Shown: in pieces, positions 43,858 through 51,729 of the stretch
Position numbering within the stretch: the first letter of the stretch is position 1
Layout: every line of letters begins with the position of its first letter
Assembly (NCBI GenBank): GCA_017459345.1
Contig: JAFUDC010000035.1
Span: 1-51,809 of the forward strand
Direction of reading: 5' to 3'
DNA: 51,809 bases
DNA from: Eubacterium sp.
GTDB lineage: Bacteria > Bacillota > Clostridia > Lachnospirales > Lachnospiraceae
Made by a program: the position numbers and the translations under genes
The notes under the pieces: generated by a model
What the model saw: only the letters and a program-made list of their open reading frames with translations
Database searches by the model: none
Told to the model about the DNA's origin: nothing

Positions 43858-44400
43858 TCAAAATAATGTACAAATAATTACCACTGCAAAGACAAGGAGT
43901 ATCCAGCCATTTTTCTGCAGCAGATGACAAAAAAAGCCATACCAAGCTACCCTTCCCTCCACTTTTCCCCTTATATCATCCTGTTTGATGACATAGGGGT
44001 CTTCCTGCTCGTTGGCATCCCCCTTGGTGAGATAACCGTCCTGAACTTTTTTCACAATGCGGTGGGTAATACTGATGGCCTGTCCACTCTGGCCGGATAT
44101 GGACCTGTTTTTTTCTCCGGGAAGGTTATCCGACCGGAAAACTATAATATCTCCCGGCTTATAATTCTTATATCTCTTTACCAGCAGCAGGTCACCTCTC
44201 TTAATCACCGGTTTCATACTTTCTGATGTTTCATAATAAACCTGTACCCCGGCAAGAAAGGACAGGCCTGAAAAAAGGCACAGGCCAAAAAGAAAACCGC
44301 CGGCCAGAGAGACGGCGATTCTCAAAATCGTTTTATAATATCTGTAAAATGGGACAGTTTCTTTGCCCGCACATTTTTCATCACTGATATATCGATCCAT
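43858..44400 (-). CDS. SipW-type (ER-like) signal peptidase I
   Basis: 180 residues. A membrane helix near 27-50 is followed by the catalytic domain: SESMKP with the nucleophile S61, ITHRIV with H113, and YLTKGDAN with D128. A second helix lies at the C-terminus (about 163-179). The Ser-His-Asp set, with histidine in place of the lysine of ordinary bacterial LepB/SipS enzymes, defines the SipW/ER type. SipW-like enzymes process special secreted proteins such as TasA-type fibre proteins. No such partner is next to it, which is unusual because the gene is normally clustered with its substrates. The ATG has AGGATG upstream. It is divergent from the AraC gene. Confidence 0.85.
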   Translation of the reverse strand: MDRYISDEKCAGKETVPFYRYYKTILRIAVSLAGGFLFGLCLFSGLSFLAGVQVYYETSESMKPVIKRGDLLLVKRYKNYKPGDIIVFRSDNLPGEKNRSISGQSGQAISITHRIVKKVQDGYLTKGDANEQEDPYVIKQDDIRGKVEGRVAWYGFFCHLLQKNGWILLVFAVVIICTLF

Positions 44401-44479
44401 AGTTCATCCTATGCATTTCTTTTCTTATTTAGAACCGTCAACAGGGAAAAATATCTTATTTTTTTCATGGGTATTCTCA

Positions 44480-44507
44480 TGGACAAATCATCAATCTGTG
44501 ATATAAT
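44480..44507 (+). promoter_or_regulatory. Promoter upstream of the AraC-type regulator
   Basis: TGGACA (44480-44485), a 16-base spacer and a perfect TATAAT (44502-44507) with the extended TG element in front. It predicts a leader of about 130 bases before the ATG at 44643. Confidence 0.65.
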
Positions 44508-44526
44508 ACATGTCACCCGATTAAAT

Positions 44527-44542
44527 CATATATTCATATATG
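44527..44542. repeat. Perfect short inverted repeat in the regulator leader
   Basis: CATATAT-TC-ATATATG lies about 20 bases after the predicted -10 box. It could be an operator for self-control, or chance in AT-rich DNA. Confidence 0.4.
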
Positions 44543-44642
44543 TTTTATATGTTTATACGACCCAACTTACAATATATGTCAGACTATTATCAAAGTTTAT
44601 GATTAAATATTTATTATTACTACATAGAAAAAGAGGAAAACC

Positions 44643-45629
44643 ATGTATCGAACAGGTCTTATTCTGGACAACAGCAGACTGCTGGCAAAACTGACTTCAC
44701 TTCATGTCTGGGGAGAAATCACCCAGTTTGAGATTGAGGCCGTCTGCAGCTCTCTTCCCTCCCTGCTGAGATTACTGGATCAGAAACCCTTTGATTTTCT
44801 GATCATTGAAGATAAACTGGTAAGCCAGGATAATTTCAGGCCTCTGAAAAAAATACTTTCCCACAAAGGCTGCCGGCATGCGGCCCTGTGCAGCGACGAC
44901 CAGGATATGCTTTCCGCCGGCATACTCCCCTTTTCCGGTGTGGAGGACCATTTTACCCTCCCTTTCCGGGAAGACCATATTCTTGCCTTTTTTGACAGGA
45001 TCCGGGCAGAGGACGAAGATGTACAGATCTCCACAGTGGAATTAAGCGACAGGCTTTTTTCCATGTTTATGGCGCAGGATGATGATATAGATTCTTATCT
45101 GGACTATCTATACCAGAGAAGGATCATAGGAGAGGTTACAGATGCTGCCATAAAGAAGCTGTTTGATCAGCATGAATGGCTGGACCTGTATGCCAATGAA
45201 GAAGATTATCTTTTCGAATCCCTTATGGACTATATGGTCTATAAGAACCGATTTCTGGGCCTCCTTGGCTGCTACCATCAGCTTCTGCCGGACCATAGTC
45301 CGAATCTCAGTGAAATTCTACTGTACATTCTTTATAATCCGGAGAATGATTTAAGGCAAAAGACTCTCTCTGAGACATTTCATATCAACCAATCCTATCT
45401 GAGTATGGTCTTTCCCGCCCAGGTAGATGTCCGGTTTGTTGATTATATCTCCTACGTGAAGCTGATGAGGGCTGCCTGGTTTTTGAAAAACACAGATATG
45501 AAAGTGATCGAGATTGCCAGGAGAATGAACTATAAGGATGTTGCCTATTTTTCCAGGCAGTTTAAAAAGACTTTTCATGTGACCCCGTCCCAGTACAGGC
45601 TGCCGGACGATTATTCTTTTGTCATATGA
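44643..45629 (+). CDS. AraC-family transcription regulator with a degenerate receiver domain
   Basis: 328 residues. The C-terminal 90 residues form a double helix-turn-helix (SETFHINQSYLSMVF, then VIEIARRMNYKDVAYFSRQF and the typical end TPSQYR). The N-terminal 120 residues follow the receiver (CheY) fold, but its active site is altered: D9/N10 replace the acidic pair, E56 stands where the phosphorylated aspartate should be (DFLIIED), and L106 replaces the switch lysine (TLPF for TKPF). It is therefore unlikely to be phosphorylated. No histidine kinase lies nearby. The aminotransferase and ABC transporter operon directly downstream is the likely target, with a promoter in the gap. The ATG has AGAGGA upstream. 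Confidence 0.82.
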   Translation: MYRTGLILDNSRLLAKLTSLHVWGEITQFEIEAVCSSLPSLLRLLDQKPFDFLIIEDKLVSQDNFRPLKKILSHKGCRHAALCSDDQDMLSAGILPFSGVEDHFTLPFREDHILAFFDRIRAEDEDVQISTVELSDRLFSMFMAQDDDIDSYLDYLYQRRIIGEVTDAAIKKLFDQHEWLDLYANEEDYLFESLMDYMVYKNRFLGLLGCYHQLLPDHSPNLSEILLYILYNPENDLRQKTLSETFHINQSYLSMVFPAQVDVRFVDYISYVKLMRAAWFLKNTDMKVIEIARRMNYKDVAYFSRQFKKTFHVTPSQYRLPDDYSFVI

Positions 45630-45665
45630 TAATATCAGCAGTTGACTGCCATGAAGCAGCCATCC

Positions 45666-45694
45666 CTGACAGCTTTTGACGTTTTATCGATAAT
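45666..45694 (+). promoter_or_regulatory. Promoter of the aminotransferase and ABC transporter operon
   Basis: CTGACA (45666-45671), a 17-base spacer and GATAAT (45689-45694), each one base from consensus, 27 bases before the start codon at 45722. Imperfect boxes fit an activator-dependent promoter, plausibly controlled by the adjacent AraC protein. Confidence 0.55.
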
Positions 45695-45721
45695 ATATGT
45701 TCTATAGAGAGGAGTTTACCA

Positions 45722-47056
45722 ATGTCACAATTATCAAGAGAACAGGTACTTAACTATGATTCCAGCTACAACCAGCATCCCTGGCTTACCGGGACAGTGA
45801 ACGCAATCCCGGTGGAGAAGGCCGAAGGCATCTATTTCTGGGACTATAACGGCAAGCGCTACTTCGATATGTCCTCCCAGCTGGCCAATGTAAATCTGGG
45901 CTATGGCAACCGGGACATCATTAAGGCCATCAAGGAACAGGTGGATATTCTGCCCTACATCGCACCTGCCTACGCTTCCGGTCCCCGGTCTGAGCTGGCT
46001 AAGCTCCTGATTGATCTGGCTCCTGACAACATGGGCAAGGTCTTCTTTTCCTGCGGGGGGTCCGATGCCAATGAGGCCGCTATCTACGCTGCCAGAACCT
46101 ACACAGGAAGAAGCAAGATTTTCTCCCGCTACCGCAGCTACCATGGGTCTACCTTAGGTTCCGGAAACCTGTCCGGAGATCCCAGAAGGTTTGCTCTTGA
46201 AGCACCGGCAGCTACCGGCTTCATCAAGTTTGTGGACCCCTATGTCTACCGGTCAGATATTACATTTGCCAATGACCAGGAGGCTTCCCGCTACTATCTG
46301 AATCTGCTGGAGCAGCAGGTTCAGTACGAAGGACCGGACAACATTGCTGCCATCGAGGTGGAGTCCATCACCGGAGCGAATGGCGTCATCATACCCCCTG
46401 ACGGTTACCTGCAGGGGCTTCGGGCTCTATGTGACAAGTACGGTATCCTTCTCATCTGTGACGAAGTCATGGCAGGCTTCGGCAGGACCGGAACCATGTT
46501 CTCCTTTGAACACTGGGGCATCAAACCCGATATCATCTCCTTTGCCAAGGGAGTGACCTGCGGTTATGTCCAGCTGGGCGGCATCATCATGAGCAGGGAG
46601 ATTGCAGAGTATTTTGAAGATAAGGTTTTCCTCTACGGCCTTACCTACAGCGGCCACTCTCTTGCCTGTGCGGCCGGGATCGCCGCCGTGAATTATTATA
46701 AGAACGAACATATTCTTGAGCATGTAAATGAAGTGGGAATTCTTTTCGGAGAATTACTGGAGGATATCAAAAAAAGACATCGCTGTGTGGGTGACGTGAG
46801 ATATATCGGTCTGTTTGGGGCAGTGGAGCTGATGAAAGATACAGAAAAGAGAATCCCCCTTGTTCCCTACGGATACGATGAGAACAAGACCATGGCCAAA
46901 ATTCAGGGGTTGCTGAAGGAAAGAGGATTTGCAGCCTTCGGCCGGGAGAACAACATCAACATCACACCCCCTCTGATCATCACCAAAGAAGAACTTCGGG
47001 AGGCATTTTCCATCCTGGATGAGGTTCTGACCATTGTGGATCAGGACTTTCTGTAG
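45722..47056 (+). CDS. Class III PLP aminotransferase, probably acting on taurine or another omega-amine
   Basis: 444 residues with the full class III (omega-aminotransferase) set: SCGGSDANEAA (110-120), the PLP ring stacker in YRSYHGST (138-144), CDEVMAGFGR with D247, and the PLP lysine K276 in FAKGVTCG. The overall sequence, including NYDSSYNQHPWLTG near the start, resembles taurine--2-oxoglutarate or taurine--pyruvate aminotransferases. The three genes behind it encode a nitrate/sulfonate/taurine-type ABC importer, which strengthens that reading. Taurine would give sulfoacetaldehyde. No sulfoacetaldehyde-processing gene is in the window, so another imported amine remains possible. The gene has GAGAGGAG upstream and heads the operon. 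Confidence 0.8.
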   Translation: MSQLSREQVLNYDSSYNQHPWLTGTVNAIPVEKAEGIYFWDYNGKRYFDMSSQLANVNLGYGNRDIIKAIKEQVDILPYIAPAYASGPRSELAKLLIDLAPDNMGKVFFSCGGSDANEAAIYAARTYTGRSKIFSRYRSYHGSTLGSGNLSGDPRRFALEAPAATGFIKFVDPYVYRSDITFANDQEASRYYLNLLEQQVQYEGPDNIAAIEVESITGANGVIIPPDGYLQGLRALCDKYGILLICDEVMAGFGRTGTMFSFEHWGIKPDIISFAKGVTCGYVQLGGIIMSREIAEYFEDKVFLYGLTYSGHSLACAAGIAAVNYYKNEHILEHVNEVGILFGELLEDIKKRHRCVGDVRYIGLFGAVELMKDTEKRIPLVPYGYDENKTMAKIQGLLKERGFAAFGRENNINITPPLIITKEELREAFSILDEVLTIVDQDFL

Positions 47057-47070
47057 AAGGAGGATCTTAT

Positions 47071-47085
47071 ATGATTTTCTTGTAA
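47071..47085 (+). other. Five-codon mini-frame behind a strong ribosome site
   Basis: AAGGAGG at 47057-47063 is followed after seven bases by ATG and only three more codons before TAA (M-I-F-L-stop). It lies in the 100-base gap between the aminotransferase and permease genes. It may be a leader peptide, a remnant of a lost gene or chance. Confidence 0.3.
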
Positions 47086-47158
47086 CTACTCGGAATTCCG
47101 CAGGGATATTTCAAAAAAATGGTACTAAAAAATCAAAAAAAGAAAAGGAGCAGATAAT

Positions 47159-47935
47159 ATGAGTAAAAAATGGAGCATTGAACGGACTCTGACCGTGATC
47201 ACCATCCTTGCCGTCTTTATCCTGTGGTTTGGCCTCACGGCAACCGGGGCATTTTCAGAGACAATCATTCCATCACCAAAAAGCGTACTGGAAAGCTTTC
47301 TGGATGTGGCAAGAGATGGCTACAAGGGTCATACATTAATCCAGCATCTTTTAACCAGTATGAAGCGGCTGGTGATTGCCTACCTGCTGGTGGTGGTCAC
47401 CGCAGTTCCTCTGGGTCTTCTGAGCGGATACAATTCCAAGGTCAGAGCAGTCCTGGAACCCATCGTGGAATTCTACCGCCCTCTTCCGCCCCTGGCCTAC
47501 TATACCATCCTTGTACTGTGGATGGGAATTGACGAGGAATCCAAGCTGGCCCTGCTTTTCCTTGCCGGCTTTGCCCCGGTATTTATCAACTGCGTTTCCG
47601 GTGTAATCCGCATCAACGAAGATTATATCAACGGAGCCAAAACCCTGGGCGCAAACAACAAACAGATCTTCTTTTACGTCATCTTCCCGGCAGCACTGAC
47701 GGACGTATTCACCGGTCTTCGGACCGCCCTTGGTGTTGAGTATACCACACTGGTTGCGGCAGAGATGGTTGCAGCCACTGCCGGTATGGGCTGGCTGGTT
47801 CTGGACGCCAGTAATTATCTGCGAAGCGATATCGTCTTTATGGGCGTTATCATCATGGGAATCACCGGCGTTCTGCTGGATTGGCTGATCCGGTTAATCG
47901 AAAGCACTGTAGTACATTGGAAAGGAAAAAAATAA
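47159..47935 (+). CDS. ABC transporter permease, SsuC/TauC (nitrate/sulfonate/taurine) type
   Basis: 258 residues with six or so hydrophobic helices. Near residues 154-170 is the loop RINEDYINGAKTLGANNKQ, the EAA motif that touches the ATPase, followed by the usual IFFYVIFPAALTDVFTGLR. IIPSPKSVLESF near the N-terminus is also typical for this family. It forms the membrane channel of the importer, as a dimer. AAAAGGAG precedes the ATG. The neighbouring binding protein and ATPase complete the transporter. Confidence 0.9.
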   Translation: MSKKWSIERTLTVITILAVFILWFGLTATGAFSETIIPSPKSVLESFLDVARDGYKGHTLIQHLLTSMKRLVIAYLLVVVTAVPLGLLSGYNSKVRAVLEPIVEFYRPLPPLAYYTILVLWMGIDEESKLALLFLAGFAPVFINCVSGVIRINEDYINGAKTLGANNKQIFFYVIFPAALTDVFTGLRTALGVEYTTLVAAEMVAATAGMGWLVLDASNYLRSDIVFMGVIIMGITGVLLDWLIRLIESTVVHWKGKK

Positions 47936-47959
47936 TACCCTGTAAGGAGGACATGAACC

Positions 47960-48976
47960 ATGAAAAAAATAAGAAGAAAAATTGCAGCTATTGCCCTGTC
48001 GTTAATCACCATCACAAGCCTTGCTGCCTGCGGCGGCGGGGCAAAGGAAAGCACATCGGCTGATGGAGCAGCAGCTTCCATCACCATCGGCACCTTAAAT
48101 CTTGTCAACGGCGACCTGATCGCTCAATATGAAAAATGGTATGAGGATGAGCTGGGAGTGGATGTAAAGCTGATCAAGTTTGACTCCGGCAAGGATATCA
48201 ACTCTGCCATCGCTTCCGGAAGTATTGATATCGGACAGGAGGGTACTTCTCCTGCCGCTCTGGCCATCTCCAACGACCTGGATATTCAGGTGTTCTGGAT
48301 CGGTGATATCATCGGTTCCGCAGAAACACTGGTGGCAAGAGACGGTTCCGGTATCAGCAGTCTGGCAGACCTGAAGGGCAAAAAGGTTGCCACACCATTT
48401 GCTTCCACCGCACATTACAGTCTCTTAAATGCACTGAAGCTGGAAGGTGTGGACCAGAATGATGTAGAGCTTCTGGACCTTCAGCCGGATGATATCTTTG
48501 CTGCATGGACCAGAGGAGACATCGACGCTGCATATGTATGGTATCCGGTTCTCAGCAGCCTTCTTGAAAACGGCACTGCCATTACGGATTCCGAACAGCT
48601 GGCAGACAAAGGTATTGTTACCGCAGATACCAATGTAGTAAGAAGAGAATTTGCCGAGGCTAATCCGGAGCTTATTACCAGGTTCGTTGAGCTCCAGCTT
48701 AAAGCCAATGATGTCATCAACAATGACAGCACAAAAGCAGCACAGGAGATTTCCTCAATTCTTGAGATCGATGAGGCTGATGCAGCAGAACAGATTACCC
48801 AGTTCCAGTATCTGAACAAGGACCAGCAGCTGGAATACCTGGATGGAAATTTTGCTGAAACATTGAAAAATACAGCAGACTTCCTGGTAGAGCAAAAAAG
48901 CATCAAATCGGCACCCGACCTTAATACCTTCAAGGAAAGGGTAACTTCTGAATATGTAAAAGCAGCATCGGAGTAA
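47960..48976 (+). CDS. Substrate-binding lipoprotein of a taurine/sulfonate-type ABC importer
   Basis: 338 residues. A lipoprotein signal ends TSLAACGGG, with lipidation at C24, so it is anchored on the outer face of the membrane. The mature part matches the TauA/SsuA/NrtA fold: ITIGTLNLVNGDLIAQYEKW at the start, then VLIKFDSGKDI-like and SGSIDIGQEGTSPAALAIS segments that line the ligand site. The ligand cannot be proven from the sequence; taurine fits the adjacent aminotransferase. TAAGGAGG is upstream of the start and the gap to the permease gene is 24 bases. Confidence 0.88.
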   Translation: MKKIRRKIAAIALSLITITSLAACGGGAKESTSADGAAASITIGTLNLVNGDLIAQYEKWYEDELGVDVKLIKFDSGKDINSAIASGSIDIGQEGTSPAALAISNDLDIQVFWIGDIIGSAETLVARDGSGISSLADLKGKKVATPFASTAHYSLLNALKLEGVDQNDVELLDLQPDDIFAAWTRGDIDAAYVWYPVLSSLLENGTAITDSEQLADKGIVTADTNVVRREFAEANPELITRFVELQLKANDVINNDSTKAAQEISSILEIDEADAAEQITQFQYLNKDQQLEYLDGNFAETLKNTADFLVEQKSIKSAPDLNTFKERVTSEYVKAASE

Positions 48977-49008
48977 AGTCCGGCTTAGAATTGTCAAGGA
49001 GGTATATT

Positions 49009-49878
49009 ATGTCTGATACCTGGAAAGAGAAGCTTTACGAGCCTGCCGGCGAACTGGTGCAGGTAGATAATGTCAATTACGTTGGTCATGAACCTGTTAT
49101 AGAAGGGGAAGAACTGATCACCATTGATGGCGTGGATCTGGATTATCACGGAAAGACAGGGCCCATCAAAGCCCTTGAGAACATCACCTTTAACATATAC
49201 CCCAGAGAATTCATCTGCGTCCTTGGTCCTTCCGGCTGCGGTAAGAGTACCCTGCTAAAGATCCTGGCCGGTTTCATCAATCCTACTGCCGGCTCAGTCA
49301 AGCTGGACGGTGAGGAAATCGTAGGAACAGACTGGCATCGTGGTGTCGTATTCCAGCATCCGCCACTGTATGAATGGTTCTCCGTCCGCACCAATGTGGC
49401 CTTCGGACCCAAAATGCGAGGCCTGCCAAAGGAAGAATATGAGCCTCTGGTAGAGGAATATATCGATAAAGTAAAATTAACAGAATTCGCAGACAAAAAA
49501 ATCTACGAATTATCCGGTGGTATGAAGCAGCGGGTTTCCATCGCCAGAGCCCTGATCAATAATCCTGAGATCCTCCTGATGGATGAGCCCTTCGGCGCTC
49601 TGGACGCCCTGACCAGGGAAAGCGTCCAGGATCTGACCAGACAGATCTGGTGGGATACCGGAAAGACCATCTTCTTCATCACCCATGATGTGGAGGAGGC
49701 CCTTCTCCTGGCCTCCCGGATCATCGTATTAAGCAAGCATCCCGGAAGAGTCATCGAGGATATCCAGGTGAACTTCTCCCGGCAGATCATCGAGGACGGG
49801 GCCACCGACCTCAAGTTCTCTCCGGAATTCTACAAGTACCGGGAGATGCTGCTCAGGCTGATCAACTCGCAGGAATAA
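49009..49878 (+). CDS. ABC transporter ATPase, TauB/SsuB type
   Basis: 289 residues from the ATG at 49009, chosen because AAGGAGG lies directly before it; a TTG six codons earlier overlaps that site. Walker A is GPSGCGKST (73-81), the signature LSGGMKQR near 166-173, Walker B ILLMDEPFGALD near 188-199, and the switch histidine lies in FFITHDVEEAL. The first 35 residues, before the conserved ITIDGVDLDYHG, are an extra N-terminal extension compared with most TauB proteins. It powers the importer. Its last 17 bases overlap the end of the convergent peptidase gene. Confidence 0.92.
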   Translation: MSDTWKEKLYEPAGELVQVDNVNYVGHEPVIEGEELITIDGVDLDYHGKTGPIKALENITFNIYPREFICVLGPSGCGKSTLLKILAGFINPTAGSVKLDGEEIVGTDWHRGVVFQHPPLYEWFSVRTNVAFGPKMRGLPKEEYEPLVEEYIDKVKLTEFADKKIYELSGGMKQRVSIARALINNPEILLMDEPFGALDALTRESVQDLTRQIWWDTGKTIFFITHDVEEALLLASRIIVLSKHPGRVIEDIQVNFSRQIIEDGATDLKFSPEFYKYREMLLRLINSQE

Positions 49879-50335
49879 AAAGAGCCGCTGCCAGACCGGC
49901 ACTTAAGAAGGGGCCGAAGGCAAAGGCATCCTTCCGCCCTGCTCTCCCTGTGATCAGGAGGAAGATGGCATAGACTCCTGCCGTCATCACCCCGATCACA
50001 GCCGCATAGAGATTCCTCTTCCAGCCCAGAAGCAGTCCGGCGGCGGCCATCAGCTTGATGTCGCCGCCGCCGAAGCCTCCCGGCAGGGCAAGGTCGACCA
50101 TAATCATGGGAATTGAGATGATTCCCATACCGATCAATCGTTCTGTGAGATTGACACCAGACATGGTCCAGATTGACACTATGCCGATCAATCCCAATAG
50201 CAGATTCCACCCATCCGGTATAGTCATAGTCTTTATGTCAATCCAGGCAATCCGGATCAGAACACAGATCCAGGTAAGAAGGGTGACGGTCTCCTTGAAA
50301 CTATGAAGTTGTAAGAGATTCTGAAAGACAGACAT
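49862..50335 (-). CDS. Type IV prepilin peptidase-like protein (A24 family, TadV/CpaA type)
   Basis: 157 residues with about five hydrophobic helices. It has the two membrane aspartates of A24 peptidases: D33 in WIDIKTMTIPD and D92 in GFGGGDIK. It lacks the N-terminal methyltransferase domain of PilD, so it is the short CpaA/TadV class. Such enzymes cut the leader of type IV pilins or Tad/Flp pilins. No pilin, ATPase or Tad gene is in the window, so its substrates lie elsewhere. The ATG has AGGAAA upstream. The end overlaps the ABC ATPase gene by 17 bases and no terminator separates them. Confidence 0.85.
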   Translation of the reverse strand: MSVFQNLLQLHSFKETVTLLTWICVLIRIAWIDIKTMTIPDGWNLLLGLIGIVSIWTMSGVNLTERLIGMGIISIPMIMVDLALPGGFGGGDIKLMAAAGLLLGWKRNLYAAVIGVMTAGVYAIFLLITGRAGRKDAFAFGPFLSAGLAAALFIPAS

Positions 50336-50421
50336 GATAATTATTTCCTGTTAATTCCTTTATTTCCTTATTATGGTATCATGTCGTCCCCTCAAAGTCA
50401 ACTTATTTACTATATTTTTAC

Positions 50422-51729
50422 TTAATCCACTTTTACAAAGAACTTAATGGCAGCCCTTCTTGACTTGTCCGGATCTTCCTTCCCGTTCTCATCATATACC
50501 GGGTCAGAGCTGGCGTATCCGACAGCGGTTGCCAGTTTCTTCAGGCTGGCCTTCTGGTCGGCTGTCATATTATTCTTTTCACTTTCCAGACAGTATGACA
50601 GGATGGCATCGGCCCGGTTCTGGGAGAGCTTCAGGTTGTAGTCTTCCTCCCCGCTGGAATCCGTATGCCCCTCATAGCGGACCTCCTTAATGGAATCTGA
50701 ATATTTCTCTCCAAATACTACTGAGGCATAGGCCTCCATGAAGCGGTCAAGATAGTCCTTTCCTTCATCGGAAAGCTCATAGGAATCCAGGGCAAAGAGG
50801 ATATCATTGCCCATGACGATCTCACCGGACTCATCATTGATATCCACATCCAGGTCTGCTTCCTCGAATGCCTTCTTTAACTCATCCAGGATATCATTTC
50901 TGGTCTGTACTGCTATATCAAGATCTTTCTGCTCGATGCTGTCCAGTGAGTCCTCATCCAGATTATCCTCCATGCCGCTGTAACAGATATCCGGAAGAAC
51001 ATAGGTAAACCTGGTCAACACGCCATTCTCAAAGTCCAGAGTAAGCTCACAGTCTCCGGAAGGATCAAGAATCTTGTCTCCTTTGGAATCCGGCTCAAGG
51101 CTGAACTCCATATCTACCGGAGTAAGGACCCAGGTTTTGTAAACCAGTTTATTCTCCGTCTTCTGGTAGACATCCCTGTATGTCAGGTCATCGTAGCTGG
51201 CCTGGCCGCAGTATTGATAATCACTGTCCATGGAGAAGACGCCTGACTTATCCTGGCTGGACACACTGCAGACGATACAGTCAGCCAAAGTCGCCTCATT
51301 CTCGTAGGGATTCACCGCAGCTACCTCAAGTTGAGCATCCTTGTGATGCAGAACGATATCCCTTTTAACTTCCCCGGCCTTCAGGACGGTATTTTCCAGA
51401 TCAAGATCTGTTTTTAAGCCTTCTTCTTCCATCCTCTTCATTCTGAGGCCGAAGATAGCAGCGTTTTTCTCATTCATATAGAGCCCAAACATCGGCCGCA
51501 CCTTCATGGATGGTGGTAAAGTTCCTTCGATGGATTGGGTGCTCTCGGGAATCGGCTCAGAATCGTAAGTTGTTCCTTCAGTTGTAAAGGTTGCAGTTAT
51601 AGAATTATTTGCCCCGGTCTGGCTCTCTGCTGCCGGTGCCGATGACTGGGAGGTCTGTTTGGATCCTCCGCAGGCTGTCAGGACAGCCAGACAGGTCATG
51701 GTCAATATTAATATTCCATATTTTTTCAT
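50422..51729 (-). CDS. Lipoprotein with a C-terminal OmpA-like domain
   Basis: 435 residues. A lipoprotein signal ends AVLTACGGS (lipidation at C20). A low-complexity linker follows, then a region of about 200 residues without a clear match and the OmpA-like domain from about residue 300: DILFALDSYELSDEGKDYL, then VRYEGHTDSSGEEDYNLKLS and QNRADAILSYCL, with a final RRAAIKFFV. The D of EGHTDS and the R of QNRA bind diaminopimelate in known OmpA-like domains, so the protein should hold peptidoglycan from the outer face of the membrane. OmpA domains as lipoproteins are less common in Gram-positives. AAGGAGGG stands before the ATG. Confidence 0.85.
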   Translation of the reverse strand: MKKYGILILTMTCLAVLTACGGSKQTSQSSAPAAESQTGANNSITATFTTEGTTYDSEPIPESTQSIEGTLPPSMKVRPMFGLYMNEKNAAIFGLRMKRMEEEGLKTDLDLENTVLKAGEVKRDIVLHHKDAQLEVAAVNPYENEATLADCIVCSVSSQDKSGVFSMDSDYQYCGQASYDDLTYRDVYQKTENKLVYKTWVLTPVDMEFSLEPDSKGDKILDPSGDCELTLDFENGVLTRFTYVLPDICYSGMEDNLDEDSLDSIEQKDLDIAVQTRNDILDELKKAFEEADLDVDINDESGEIVMGNDILFALDSYELSDEGKDYLDRFMEAYASVVFGEKYSDSIKEVRYEGHTDSSGEEDYNLKLSQNRADAILSYCLESEKNNMTADQKASLKKLATAVGYASSDPVYDENGKEDPDKSRRAAIKFFVKVD

